DNA of 64,000 nucleotides from Molanna angustata (GCA_963576475.1 OY754982.1:6159201-6223200); one strand, 5' to 3'. Counted from the first letter of the stretch, positions 44,801 to 57,680 are shown. Notes: generated from the sequence alone by a model not told the origin. Made by a program: numbers and translations.

Positions 44801-45789
44801 GAGTATAATAAAACATATAAAAACAGTAATATATTATTGTTGCATCTAAACGAATAAAATTAAAATTTTATAAACGCTCAGCATAGCTTTGTTTACATTG
44901 CATGAAATACGAAAATGTTCAATTTTATCAAAATATCAAATTAATTAAGCTAAAAACAGCCCTTATTTCGGTTATACTTTAAAATTTTGTTATATGTCTC
45001 TTGTTTTATATAAGTATGTCAAATTAAATATATACCTACAAAATAAATTTCAAATTAACATAGCACATTCTAATCCAAAAATCATACTTATAATTATGAT
45101 AATTTTTACAATGTTCAACATGAAACAACGTTATAAATATTATATCGATCGTTAAATTTTACAGGAACATTACGTCGTATTGTGATTTAAATTAATGTGT
45201 TAGTACTAAACCCAATGGAATGGCAATAAGTACGTCATATCATGTTTGCTATTGTAATCAAAATGGTCATTTCTTTACAAGGTAGTTCAACATGTTATTA
45301 AAAGTAAATTGTTATATTCGACTTGCATGTTGTGGAACTAATTAGTTAATAAATAAATTAATACAGTCGATTATTAACAATATTTAATCACGCATTTTAG
45401 CAATGCCAATTTTTAGCAACACACGTCAAATCGTTCAAATTTTATGGAAATGTGGTTCAACTCCGTTTACGAACATATATAAGACTATGTATGTACCAAT
45501 AGGCTAGGTATACGGATGTACACAAAAATGCACGATAAATTACCTTCTAATGTATGAAACACGAAAAAATATTGTATATCATCTAATATGTTGTGATATA
45601 CAACATATTTCTTGAAGAAATGGTAAAATTTAGAGGTTTTCTTTTTTAAATGACAAGAATAGTAATTAAAATATTATAATAATAAAAAATACTCACCCGG
45701 TAGATTTTCATATTCTCTTTCGATTGACGTAAAAATCTACTTCACAGGCCTCGTAGTTTTTTTAGTTACTTATGTACAATAAAAAAATA
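44801..45789. other. No gene recognised
   Basis: Very AT-rich; nothing supported. Confidence 0.5.
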
Positions 45790-45980
45790 AAAAAAGGGTT
45801 TTACTAAAACTAATTTTACAAGAAAAGTATTAAACAATTTCTCTTGTGTAATACTTCGTATAAAGATGTAAATAAAAACTGTTCTTTATTTCAAAGACGT
45901 ATCTTTTGAGGGTACTATGGAAATTATATTCAAAATATACTATATAGCCTACTATAGCATCTTTACTCAATACTAGGGAC
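45790..45980 (+). repeat. Dispersed repeat, copy 2
   Basis: Partner of 18600-18800: aaaagggttttact, ttttacaagaaaagta, ttcaaagacgtatcttttga, ggaaattatattcaaaatat, tagcctactatag. Confidence 0.5.
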
Positions 45981-46609
45981 TCCGCCTATGATATATGTGT
46001 AAACTCTATTTGATGGAGAATTTTTATGATGTCAAAATGAAACCGGAATGTTCAAAATTATCTTAAACAAGGTCAACAAATCATTTTTGTTTCAATAATA
46101 GAGCAATAAAAGAGAGCCAATAAAATATTTAGATGATGAAATAAACGAATAATGATTTAGATGACAACAGACAAAAATTAATAACTATCGAATCAGATAC
46201 ACTTGAAATGATTTAGATAGATCAAAAACAATATTTTGGTATTGACCGTCTCATCAGTTTGGCCACTGGTCACTGGCCATCCAAGTGGCACGTGATCGAG
46301 ATCGACGCGCACAAAATCGGTCAACGATCAATTCTAGCGAATTTAAAACCGATATCGGCATTAATGGCAGTCATAATATGATTGATTCCTATCGTCAATC
46401 GATCTGACCTCATAGCATGTGCTGTGTTGTTGTTAGCGATGAGAAAATGCAAGGCCAATATTTATCGAGGTTCTTACTTACATACTCTTTGTCTTATTGA
46501 CAATGTCTTGCGCAGCCTACACACTTTCGAATATAATTCGAATGACAGTCGGATAAGTGAATAGAATAAAATATAAAATAAAATGTACCAAAAACCCTTT
46601 ATTGAATCA

Positions 46610-46737
46610 TCGTTTTTTTTTATACACTCCATTAATAATATAGGTCCAAGTACTGATCCCTGAGGTACTCTAAATTTTAAAATATGCAATGAAGACGTTT
46701 TGTTATTAAAAACTCTTAGGGCCTTATTTAAAACCAT
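46610..46737 (-). pseudogene. LINE reverse transcriptase fragment, motif 4
   Basis: Minus frame contains LKFRVPQGSVLGPILL, the highly conserved GVPQGSVLGPxLF block (RT motif 4, before the YADD box) of non-LTR elements, with upstream LNKALRVFNNKTSSLHI. Broken on both sides; the catalytic YADD is not attached. Confidence 0.8.
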
Positions 46738-46739
46738 TC

Positions 46740-47690
46740 TCAGTTAAAGTCAATGCTTAGCACACCGAAATATGTATAATTTGTCATAATAAGCATAGAG
46801 AAAAATCTAAGTACGTTTTATAAATTCGGGCATTACAGATTGGCGTTCTTCTGAAATATCTGTTGACGATTTATGAAAAATTCCACTGATTCTATATTAG
46901 TTAAGAGATATTAAATTATCCACTCTGCAGTATCAAAGGTGGCACCACTCATGCCTAGAATTTATACTAAATCAATATTATCAGATTCCACAATACCGTC
47001 TGGAAGTTTTGTGTTAATTTTGTAAATCATTCACATTTGTAGACCATTTAAAAAAGAATGGCTTTCGGCATGGTAATGAGCATGCTCCACTCAAGGATCT
47101 GAACTCTGGATGGGCATTTCGTTAGTATTTGATGTAGGTGAAAGCGGCCATTAGTGATTCTTGGGATAAATTCAAAGAATCGGTACTTAAATAAATAAAG
47201 ATATTAAAAAAATATGACTATTTCACATAAATTCTTCGAAAAAATGGTGTTTGAATACAAATAAGTTATTTTTCAAAACAAAATGCTTTTATGGAGTATT
47301 TGCCACAATTGTATTGTAAGATTCAAAACAGGTATGTCCAGTTTAAATACTATGACATGAGAAAATAATCACAAGCTTATTGTATTATTAACAATGGAAT
47401 TACGTTGTAGATATATGTAGAATAATATAATTATTAAAAATATTTAACGATTCTTGATTGCCGATTGGTTAGCAGTATTGCTATTGACGTCATTTGCTAA
47501 CTTCGTGACGTTACGGAGCGTTTAACTACCTATCTGCATGTTAGACCCTGTTATCTATGGACATGAACATGTACCTACTTCTGTCTGTGTTTGTGTGTGT
47601 GGGTGAACGTTTATCTTTATTGATTCTTACGCGTAGGTATTATCTATGGAATGATTGATTTCAATCTTTCATACCGTAGGTATATTTATT
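46740..47690. other. No gene recognised
   Basis: No convincing frame or repeat structure seen. Confidence 0.45.
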
Positions 47691-47815
47691 TATTTATTCA
47701 TCTTTCTACACAATATATAAACAAATATACTGTACACTGGCGGGCTTATTGCCATTAAGCAATTTCACTAACCAACCAGTTTACAAAGTAAGAGCAAAAA
47801 ATAAAGATAGTACAT
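47690..47815 (-). repeat. LINE 3' UTR tail
   Basis: Minus strand: ggttggttagtgaaattgct, taatggcaataagcccgcca, gtgtacagtatatttgttta and a gaataaataaataaa tail, matching 33355-33466. No coding part attached. Confidence 0.6.
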
Positions 47816-47916
47816 ATATTATACTAAGACACAATTAAAACAAGATATATTGAATTGCACATATTTCCTATTTTACTATTATTTTATAATTAGGTATATC
47901 TACTGAAATTTGTTAA

Positions 47917-48597
47917 GAGGGTGACTGCTGCCAACGTACCTATTTTTTCAATTTGATATACCATCATTATTACTAAACGAATCATTTTGAAAAAAATAAC
48001 CTAGTTAGTTTGGATATTAATAAAGAGAAATATACCTTAACTTTTTGATTATGTTCTGTATATATTCTTGTAGGAAAATAATAAGCATACCCCGATTTTA
48101 GACATTTATCTTAAATTTCTAAAAAAATAAGGTATAAAACAATATTTTTTTTTATAAATTAAAGATGAACAAAATACCTGGAAAAATATGATATGACGTT
48201 GCATTAACGCATGAGGTTAAGTAAATAAACAAAAAAAAAACTTTTGATACGCAATGGCACTGAATGGAAAATAAATGTTTTTTAGGTTTATTTACTAAAC
48301 CTGAAGCATTAATGCAACGTCACATCATATTTTTCTAGATATTTTTGTCTTCTTTAATTAAAAAAAAAATATTACTCTACGCCTAATAGTTTATTAAAAA
48401 TATATGATAAACGTTGAAAATCGGGGTATGCCATTATTTTTCTACAAGAATTTATACAGAACATTATCGAAAAGTTAAGGTATATTTTTGTTTATTAATA
48501 TCCAAACTATCTAAATTATTTTTTTCAAAACGATTTGATAAGAAATAATGATGGTATATCAAATTGAAAAATAGGTACGTTGGCAGCAGTCCCCCCC
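47917..48597. mobile_element. 681-bp fold-back element with TTAA flanks
   Basis: Almost the whole element is a long inverted repeat with ~300-bp arms: gactgctgccaacgtaccta, aatttgatataccatcatta, gcataccccgattt on the left recur inverted on the right (cggggtatgcc, gatggtatatcaaatt, taggtacgttggcagcagtc). TTAA lies directly outside at 47913-47916 and 48598-48601, as for piggyBac-type target duplication. Ends are gaggg / (inverted) ggggggg. No transposase. The piggyBac link rests on TTAA only. Confidence 0.75.
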
Positions 48598-48891
48598 TTA
48601 AAAGACAATGATAAAATTAATGTAAGTATCTACCTCCCTTCCTGGGTACAAGCAATATTTTACAAAAGAGAAAAATGTATCATTATATATTTACCTATTT
48701 ATTTGACTATACCTACAGCTAGAAATATTTTACAATACCTAAACAATATACAAGTACCCACAGCAATTACAACAGTATTATATTAAAAATTAATTGCAGA
48801 AGTCGATGATCTACAAAATGAAATAACTATGTTTAATAATATTGTATTCACAAAAATATTCCAAAAAATATAATAACAATAATAAATTTAG

Positions 48892-49416
48892 AAATGAAAT
48901 CACTAGATACTATACAAAATGAAATCACTAGATACTATACAAAATGAAATCACTAGATACTATACAAAATGAAATCACTAGATACTATACAAAATGAAAT
49001 CACTAGATACTATACAAAATGAAATCACTAGATACTATACAAAATGAAATCACTAGATACTTTACAAAATGAAATCACTAGATACTATACAAAATGAAAT
49101 CACTAGATACTATACAAAATGAAATCACTAGATACTATACAAAATGAAATCACTAGATACTATACAAAATGAAATCACTAGATACTATACAAAATGAAAT
49201 CACTAGATACTATACAAAATGAAATCACTAGATACTATACAAAATGAAATCACTAGATACTATACAAAATGAAATCACTAGATACTATACAAAATGAAAT
49301 CACTAGATACTATACAAAATGAAATCACTAGATACTATACAAAATGAAATCACTAGATACTATACAAAATGAAATCACTAGATACTATACAAAATGAAAT
49401 CACTAGATACTATACA
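48892..49416 (+). repeat. 25-bp minisatellite, 21 copies
   Basis: Unit aaatgaaatcactagatact then ataca repeated 21 times with a single visible variant (actttaca near 49060). Near-identity over 525 bases implies very recent expansion or strong homogenisation. Confidence 0.97.
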
Positions 49417-50237
49417 AAAAGCCGTAAATAAGAAAGCAGTAAAAAAGTAAGAAAGAAAACTAAAACACCTCGGATAAATTATTAACTAGAAAGAATAAAA
49501 ACAATTTAATAATTACGTAGTAAACGAAATAACATCATGAAGGCGGTACAGGGATGTAGGGTTCTAAGCAACACACCTTTATAATGTGACAGACCAGATT
49601 TAAAAATGTCCACTACGACAGCATACCTATTACCTAGTCTATGTATTATGCTAAACATAGTCAATTTTAAACGACCAAAATATGAGTCGATATGAGTTTT
49701 TTTTTTTTTTTTTTATGCATATGAGTCGATGCATTAATGTTTATTTATTAATTCAAAGAAACACCAACAGATCATAGGTACACATAAAACATTTAGACAG
49801 TTAGAATCAGCATATTAGTTCTAATGCTCCAATAACAGGTGTTTACTGCATATGTTTAATAAGTAAATCATGATTGATTAAATTAGCTTTTAAGAACAAA
49901 AATTAAATCAGGTAACTAAAGCATTCACAGTGTAGTGTATTGTTAAAAACTTACTTCAGATTAACTATTATTGAAGCAATCCAATATGTAAGTATATAGA
50001 AGGGAAAACATCTCAGAATAATTGATGACTTGCTTTTATCAAATGCTTGAAGGTGCTGAGGCTGTTTGAGAACATGTCAAGGATCTCAATTTTTGTATGT
50101 AAGTATCATTCTAATCAGTTGACTGAAATGGCCTATATTGTTGTAGCATCTACTTAAACGAAATACTTCCGGGTTTCTCAGCGTAACATTGGCGTGGATG
50201 TTAATTTTCTCTATAACATTGGTATCGACCATGCTAT
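49417..50237. other. No gene recognised
   Basis: AT-rich, with a poly-T tract at about 49697-49714. Confidence 0.5.
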
Positions 50238-50476
50238 TTAATGGTGGTTATTCTGAAACGACAAAACCGATTGACATCTGGGATTATCACAATACAAAAT
50301 GGCGGCTATCGTCTTTTTTGTGTGTGGGTTATTCTGAACGCACATCTGTTGGAATTGTTGACTGAATTTCATAAACAACTGTTGATATTGAAACAAGAGG
50401 CCAAAGCCTGTTGTTTAGATTACAGATTGACTCGGTTTGACTTTTTTTTCGAAAAATATTTAGAAATTCGCTTAAA

Positions 50477-50535
50477 ATGGCACAAGAAAATGCAGCTTTG
50501 GCTTTAGTTGAATATTTAGAGGAAAATGACAGATT
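50477..50535 (+). pseudogene. PIF/Harbinger transposase, first exon remnant
   Basis: ATG at 50477: MAQENAALALVEYLEENDR, ending at a consensus donor GTAAGT (50536). N-terminal leader of a HARBI1-like transposase, no catalytic residues. Spliced in principle to the exon starting after ttctag at 50628. Confidence 0.6.
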
Positions 50536-50628
50536 GTAAGTAGGATTTTTATTCATTAACAGCATATTTGTAAAACTTACAAATATGAAGTATCGATGTT
50601 TTAATTTTGTTTTATGATTTTGTTCTAG

Positions 50629-50766
50629 GTATGCATATATAGTATTTATAGAAGGAATTTGAGAGACGTGACAAACCCATTCGATATTCCTGAAATTAGA
50701 TTTATTGAAGTATACAGAGTTGACCGAAATATGGCGAGATTTTTAATAAACATCATTAAACCTCAT
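50629..50766 (+). pseudogene. PIF/Harbinger transposase, second exon remnant
   Basis: RRNLRDVTNPFDIPEIRFIE, VYRVDRNMARFLINIIKPH: the RRxLRDxxNPFxxPexxFxxxYRlxxxxxxxLixxlxPH block that opens HARBI1-type nucleases. A small frameshift separates it from the acceptor side. The DDE catalytic domain that should follow is replaced by the right terminal repeat. Confidence 0.8.
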
Positions 50767-50885
50767 GCCGCCATTTTTGTATTGTGATAATCCCAGATGT
50801 CAATCGGTTTTGTCGTTTCAGAATAACCACCAATCGTAGTCATTTCAGAATAACCACCATTATCTTGTTCAGAAATACAAGCTCT

Positions 50886-51076
50886 GGGGGAGGCAAGTCT
50901 GGTCCAACCGGTGAAAAAAAATCAAAACCATCGTGATTACCCATATCATGGATATAATTATCATATGGAGTTCTATCTGAAGATATTATAGAACTCCATA
51001 TAATAAGTAGGTATATCCATGATATGAGTAATCGTGGGGGTATTGATTTCGCCGGTTGGACCAGACTTGCCCCCCC
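50886..51076. mobile_element. Palindromic repeat, copy 1
   Basis: gggggaggcaagtctggtcc and its inverse ggaccagacttgcccccc bound an almost full palindrome (gattacccatatcatggata, tatggagttctat / atagaactccata, tatccatgatatgagtaatc). Related to 51074-51255 and 55597-55690. Confidence 0.8.
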
Positions 51077-51255
51077 TGGTCAACAGACGGAATCAAAACC
51101 ATACATGTTTACCCATATCATGGATATAATTATTATCTTATGGAGTTCTGTAACATCTTAAGATATTATAGAACTCCATAAGATAATTATATCCTTGATA
51201 TGGATACCTAAACATGGTTGGTTTTGATCCCGTCTCTTGTCCAGACTTACCCCAC
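51074..51255. mobile_element. Palindromic repeat, copy 2 in tandem
   Basis: ggtcaacagacggaatcaaa, acccatatcatggatataat, cttatggagttct and inverse partners ending tcccgtctcttgtccagact. Directly follows copy 1 and shares its inner arms, with diverged outer ends. Confidence 0.75.
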
Positions 51256-51339
51256 TGATGTTACTATAATAGTCTTTAAATATTAAAGTGCTTTAGACGC
51301 TCAGAACACAAACACCGCCGACACCGGCCCAAAATGAGA

Positions 51340-52143
51340 GTAATGTAAATTACATTATTCTGCCGATTCTTGATTACTGTGATACAGTGTATGGACCATG
51401 TTTGTTGACCAAACATCAACAGATAATCCAAAGAGTCCAAAACGCTTGCGCCAGATTTTGTTTCTCTATTCCTCGCAGGGCAAATGTCTCACCATATCTG
51501 GCTGAAAATGGAATATTGAACATGGTAAACCGGCAGAAACTTCACCTTTCTTGTCAGATATATAAAGTCGTCCAAAATAAGAAAACTGAATACTTGTTCG
51601 AACGATTGGAATGGTCTGAAAGTGTTCACAACTATGGTACGAGAGCCAGAAGCTTCTTATTGCTCATTCCTAGGCATGGAGGGGCAGCGTTTGAAGGTTG
51701 CTTCAAATACGCTGCAACTAAATGCTGGAATGACTTGCCTCCACCACTAAAAGCAGTGGAAAAAATCCACATTTTTAAGAAGAAATGTCGAGCGATGCTT
51801 CTGGCCTCGCAATCATAGTGTGAAGTATGTAAGATGTTTTTGTGAATGTGTGTGTGTGTGTGTGGGTTTATATGTATCAATGTGTGTATGTATTATGTAT
51901 TATATGAGTGTGTTTTTGATTTATGTAGGTATTTTGTTTCGTTATAGTTTTGGGGCATTTTTGAAATTTTAATTAAAATATGTAAGCATTAGGATAATGC
52001 TGAAAATCAGCTGCAGGGGGCTTGTCCTCCTGCAACATAGCTGAGCATGGTACTTTTGTTGTTTTCATTTATTTTATTGTTTATATCTTGTATTTGTATG
52101 TACCTTAACTTCTTCTGCTCAATAAATGTATTATTATTATTAT
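51340..52143 (+). pseudogene. 5'-truncated LINE: reverse transcriptase C-terminus with 3' UTR
   Basis: Long intact frame to a stop at 51816-51818: ILPILDYCDTVYGPCLLTKH, IIQRVQNACARFCFSIPRRA, NYGTRARSFLLLIPRHGGAA, YAATKCWNDLPPPLKAVEKI, FKKKCRAMLL. This is the LxYgdxVygxxxxxxxxxLQRvQNaCaRfiF / HNYxTRxxxxLxxPrh / KYxAxxCWNxLPxxIKxxxSxxxFKkKxkxxLL end of a CR1-like ORF2. A 325-bp 3' UTR ends in aataaatg and (att)n at 52128-52143. Being frame-intact, it is among the youngest LINE copies here. The part encoding the catalytic RT is absent. Confidence 0.9.
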
Positions 52144-52179
52144 CTCTGTTAATGTCAATGAATCTATGAATGTTCGCAA

Positions 52180-52240
52180 GGGGGGGGGCGTATGGCGTTC
52201 GGTTCTCTTCGCCTACCCCGCAAAAGAAACTATGTATATA
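52180..52240 (+). repeat. RTE-like LINE 3' tail with G-run
   Basis: gggggggggcgtatggcgtt, cggttctcttcgcctacccc, gcaaaag: terminal block as at 44738-44800, beginning in a run of about ten G. Confidence 0.45.
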
Positions 52241-52985
52241 ACTTGTACTTACTTTCATCACAACTTTTACAATCGGTCAACAAAACGAAATAAGTGAAAG
52301 CTATGTATTATGTCGTTTAGAAATACGGAACTTACCAGAACAACTCATTTGAGTACTACATACTTACCACGAATGTACTTAAAAACACAATTAATATTTT
52401 CTGTTACGTAGTCAAATACTTAACATAATAATAATTAAATGTACATTATTAAACACTCGATTATTTCCTTATAATAAATAATATGATGTATTCCGTGCAA
52501 TGTTTACCTAGTAGAGATAGTCGTGTTAATAATGTAGTTTTTTCTTCTAACGAATGTATGGTATGTATGTAGTTTAATACTCATTATACATACGTGGTAG
52601 AATCACAAGAGCACCTGCGTTCATTCAATTCAATCGTTGGTTCAAAAATATTCTATTTTATTTGATCTGAGACACATGCGAGTCGAATCAGCTACACCAC
52701 CGTAACAGACAACATTGACGGATAAACTAAGTATAGCCATGCAGTCTCTTTTTTGTGGTTTTGCTATGACAAGTCTTGGATGACTGCTGATGACAGTTTC
52801 ATGGTATTATTAATTAATTAAATTTGGACCTAGGTAGTTGATCTGTTTGTGTGAGCTATGTGCTTGCTGTGACATTAGTAAGTATGTATGTTGAGTAGTG
52901 GTTATGAGCAGTACTTAGAGTGAAATATGTGCCTACATAGTGTGGATCTGTCATCCAGTTCAAAATTGTATTGTCACTGTCAAAA
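52241..52985. other. No gene recognised
   Basis: AT-rich, no supported coding frame. Confidence 0.5.
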
Positions 52986-53040
52986 TTGTAACCTGCTAGC
53001 CCTAGAACAGGGTTACCTATATAGTTGGGCAGCAGTAGTC
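52986..53040 (-). repeat. Empty-site relative of the 22754-23514 insertion locus
   Basis: Read on the minus strand: agactactgctgcccaacta, taggtaacc, ctgttctagggctagcaggt. The same two flanks surround the ~760-bp insert at 22754-23514, so this is the uninterrupted form of that repeat. Confidence 0.6.
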
Positions 53041-53285
53041 TGCTAGCTTACTGTCATTGTAGAGTGTGGTGTGAGAAAAAAATTAAATATTTTCAAATTC
53101 AAACGGACAAAATAACATCAATAAGTACTTAATTACTTATATATAATAATATTGTGATGTAAGCCTTCTATAAGCCTTCCATCCTTTACTCATACAAACT
53201 GCGTTGCGAAAACCATGGACGGATAGAAAAACCATTGTGTCCATATTAATTTAACCACAGATAAGGATCGTAGTACCTACCTACC

Positions 53286-53640
53286 TTGACGTGTGAAAGT
53301 GAGCCTTGGACATGGCAGAAGTCGCATGAAAGCAGAATAAATGCAGTTGAAATGAGATCGCTGAGGAGAATTTGTAATAGGACTATGAATGACAGGGCAA
53401 TAGATGAGAACACAAAGGAAATAATTAAAGATAAAGAAAGATGTCATTTAAAAATAAATAAAATGCAAGTCAACACGCTGAGATGGTTTGGTCACTTGAA
53501 AAGAATGAATGAAGAACGTCTGACGAAAATAATGTACAAAGACGAGGGATGGGATCAGGGAAGTCTTAGAAAAAGATGGCAAGACCATGTTAACGACAAA
53601 ATGAGACTATGCATGAAGAAAAAAGACGCATAATATGTAT
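53286..53640 (+). pseudogene. LINE reverse transcriptase C-terminal fragment
   Basis: Intact 115-codon frame: CESEPWTWQKSHESRINAVE, MRSLRRICNRTMNDRAIDEN, INKMQVNTLRWFGHLKRMNE, ERLTKIMYKDEGWDQGSLRK, RWQDHVNDKMR. Pattern ExWxxxKxxxxRInavEmrxLRr...RxRNexI / L.WFGHVxRMxexRlxkxx / RxRkrWxDxV at the end of non-LTR pol proteins common in arthropods. Preceded by no RT motifs, so 5' truncated. Confidence 0.85.
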
Positions 53641-53657
53641 GAATGCGTATGTATGTA

Positions 53658-54110
53658 TATTTTTTTTTTTATTATTGAAACCAAACAAAATATAACAATA
53701 TAGTTACAAACAATAAAAATATTACAAAAAAGTACAATTTAAATAAGTTATATGAAACATTTTTTTTATAGGATTATTTGGTATATACCACCTCACTAGG
53801 CTGAGCCTGTACCGAGGTGGCAGATTTTTTTTTTTTTTGCGTTATATCTGACAGAAAAATATTAAACTTGTATTTAACTAAAACTTGTTATAAAATATAC
53901 CTATTATAAAAATAAAATATAAACTATTGTAGCTTGATCATGTTTCCGCAGTATATAATGCCCTTGTTTCTAATCCATGTTTCTATTGTTTTCTTGTGTT
54001 TCAAATTATTCATCAACTGTATGTCCGTTATTTCACTTTTTATCTTATTAAAAATTTTTGGAGCTAAATAATAGTAATGTCTTTGTACTATTTTATATGT
54101 TATTATATGT
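53658..54110 (-). pseudogene. LINE 3' end: last coding segment, 3' UTR and poly-A
   Basis: Minus strand: YKIVQRHYYYLAPKIFNKIK, SEITDIQLMNNLKHKKTIET, WIRNKGIIYCGNM, stop near 53930. The yYxAPKiYNxLPxxI....xxxFKkxlxxWL end of a Jockey/CR1-like ORF2. The 3' UTR holds cacctcggtacaggctcagc (53790-53820) and ends in an A-rich tail (T-run at 53660-53672 on plus). Confidence 0.7.
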
Positions 54111-54119
54111 ACTTATTTT

Positions 54120-54600
54120 ATATGTTATTACTATTACCTACACAAAATGAATATTTATTTATTTATTTATATAAGCTTATTTATTTATATATTTATTTAT
54201 TTATATATTACATAATATATAAGCTGACTAATAACGCCCCACTAGGCAAAGCCTTTTCTGTGACTGTTATATTATTACACAGTTGGGTATTTTTATTCAG
54301 CTGTAATTTTCACATTTTTACATGTTATTGATGAAGAGTAAAGAGAATATTTACAAATAATACCTATAGTAGATAAATAAAATGAATGATACAAAAATTC
54401 ACAAAAAATACATTTGTACAAAATATTAGAAAAAGTAAATATAATTAGTATTAAGTAACAGAAAAAAATGGGAACATTAATATGTGCCGGGTCAGAAGTC
54501 ACGGGCGGGTAACCACCTCTACATACATAGTGCCTACCTGATAGCTTTTTCCAGTTTATCAATGCAACCTTGAAGGATCTGAATCTGTATTAGGTATATT
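54120..54600. other. Low-complexity TTTA repeats, otherwise nothing recognised
   Basis: (ttta)n-rich stretch at 54150-54205. The rest has no supported frame. Confidence 0.5.
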
Positions 54601-54720
54601 ATATGTAAATGAATAAATAAACAGTACAATAGACAATAACATGCTCACTAGCTCACCTAAGCACAGGCTGTGCCTAGTGAGGAGGCTAGTAACAAAATAT
54701 ACTAACAAAAAGACATTAAA
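54600..54720. repeat. Possible LINE 3' UTR remnant
   Basis: The palindromic motif ctaagcacaggctgtgccta then gtgaggaggctag resembles the 3' UTR motif at 53788-53820 (cctcactaggctgagcctgt) and 54238-54262. Diverged. Confidence 0.35.
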
Positions 54721-55158
54721 CTACAGCACAAGTGAAATAATAAAATGTTATTAATTTATCGAAGAACTGAAAGTACTACGGGCGTGAGGAAGGCTCCCTG
54801 TGGCAGTCTGTTGTTCGTGGAGCTGCTGGGAGGGTAACCCCTGCTATGATTCACGGGCCTTCACGAGTGTGGTTGGACTCTTAGTGGCAGTGGTATGAAA
54901 TATGCATGGTGGTAGTTCTTGTTTTGTCCGACGAGCAGCCGTTCCGGGGATGAACAGAACACTTAGTTCTATAACGTTCCCTATGGAGTGGGGTAGGTGA
55001 CTGCGACTTTTCCTAAATTTATTAGAAATAAAATAACTCATATTTTTACTGGTCTATATTACTATGTAGGTACATACATGCTTATATTACCTACCTACAG
55101 TTATTTTGTATCTTATATCTACTCAATGTTTTGGATATAAATAAATAAATTGACGAGG
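54721..55158. other. Unassigned, moderately GC-rich patch
   Basis: 54790-54980 is more GC-rich than its surroundings and has a 65-codon minus frame (54844-55041, SRSHLPHSIGNVIELSVLFI). No family recognised; probably part of a decayed transposon. Confidence 0.35.
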
Positions 55159-55245
55159 CAATGGATACATATCAAAATAGAAAAATGTGGCGTTTGTTCC
55201 TCTCTGCCTATCCCGTGAGGGTCATGGCGTGATGGTATTATATAT
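55159..55245 (+). repeat. RTE-like LINE 3' tail
   Basis: atggatacatatcaaaatag, aaaaatgtggcgtttgttcc, tctctgcctatcccgtgagg: reads MDTYQNRKMWRLFLSAYPVR, the terminal block shared with 31965-32075 and 44738-44800. Confidence 0.6.
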
Positions 55246-55576
55246 AAATTGTTGATATGATTCTTTGGAGTGGACAAGGCTGTGCGAAGTCGAGGATATC
55301 GTAAGGTGGGGATGACAAATAAGAAGAAGGTTCTGGAACGAACACTTGTCGATGATGGCCGATTCGAGAACCGTTTAAATCTGCCAGATGTAATGTTCCC
55401 CAAGAAAGCAGACCTCTAGGACGTCCTTCTACGCCACAGGAGGAAAGTAGATGTAGGACTTCAACAGACTTAAAAAGATAGAAAAAAGAAGAAATACTTA
55501 ATACTTATTTATGTTCTTTTTTACGGGACTATCGTGACTGCTCATAAGGGCCTTATCAACTGATGCACTCAGAAGT

Positions 55577-55596
55577 CTGTCTGTCTGTCTGTCTCT
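55577..55596 (+). repeat. GTCT microsatellite
   Basis: Short (gtct)n tract of about four units next to a palindromic-repeat half. Confidence 0.8.
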
Positions 55597-55690
55597 TTAG
55601 ATGTCATAGAACTCCATATGATTATATCCATGATATGGGTAATCACGAGGGTTTTGATTTCGCCGGTTGCATCAGACTTGCCCCACAGAT
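55597..55690 (-). mobile_element. Palindromic repeat, half copy
   Basis: tcatagaactccatatgatt, atatccatgatatgggtaat, ttttgatttcgccggttgca, tcagacttgcccca: right half of the palindromic family at 50886-51255; the left half is missing. Confidence 0.65.
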
Positions 55691-55882
55691 TTATCAGGAT
55701 AAATGGAAAAGATAGCTTTTGTCTGGTAAGAAGCTGCACGGGCCAATAATCATAAATACTATCCATGATGATGAAATTACGAGTTTTCGCATCAGGGAGA
55801 AATTAAAATGTCTGGAAAAGAGCCATGCGATGATCAAAACATTAAATCTGTTAAATTTCTAACATAATATAGAAACTCCAGA

Positions 55883-56130
55883 GACAAGGTGAGAAGAGTA
55901 ATAGTGTTGATTTGACAAGGTGAGAAGAGTAATAGTGTTGATTTGACAAGGTGAGAAGAGTAATAGTGTTGATTTGACAAGGTGAGAAGAGTAATAGTGT
56001 TGATTTGACAAGGTGAGAAGAGTAATAGTGTTGATTTGACAAGGTGAGAAGAGTAATAGTGTTGATTTGACAAGGTGAGAAGAGTAATAGTGTTGATTTG
56101 ACAAGGTGAGAAGAGTAATAGTGTTGATTT
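55883..56130 (+). repeat. 31-bp minisatellite, 8 copies
   Basis: Unit gacaaggtgagaagagtaat then agtgttgattt, eight near-identical copies plus a partial. Because 31 is not a multiple of three and the unit has no stop on the minus strand, three long minus frames arise by chance. Confidence 0.97.

Positions 56131-57680
<1,550 letters not shown>

Larger units (their letters stand above)
50241..50860 (+). mobile_element. Internally deleted PIF/Harbinger element
   Basis: Terminal inverted repeats of about 62 bp: atggtggttattctgaaacg, acaaaaccgattgacatctg, gattatcacaatacaaaatg, gcggc at the left; the inverse at 50767-50832. The outermost 20 bases are repeated once more at 50842-50860. Between the ends is the 5' part of a Harbinger transposase gene (next entries), cut off where the right TIR begins, so this is a deletion derivative. 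A clean 3-bp target duplication was not identified. Confidence 0.8.

Noticed and set aside
51632..51880. 82-codon minus frame
   Set aside because: Antisense shadow of the intact LINE ORF2 C-terminus.
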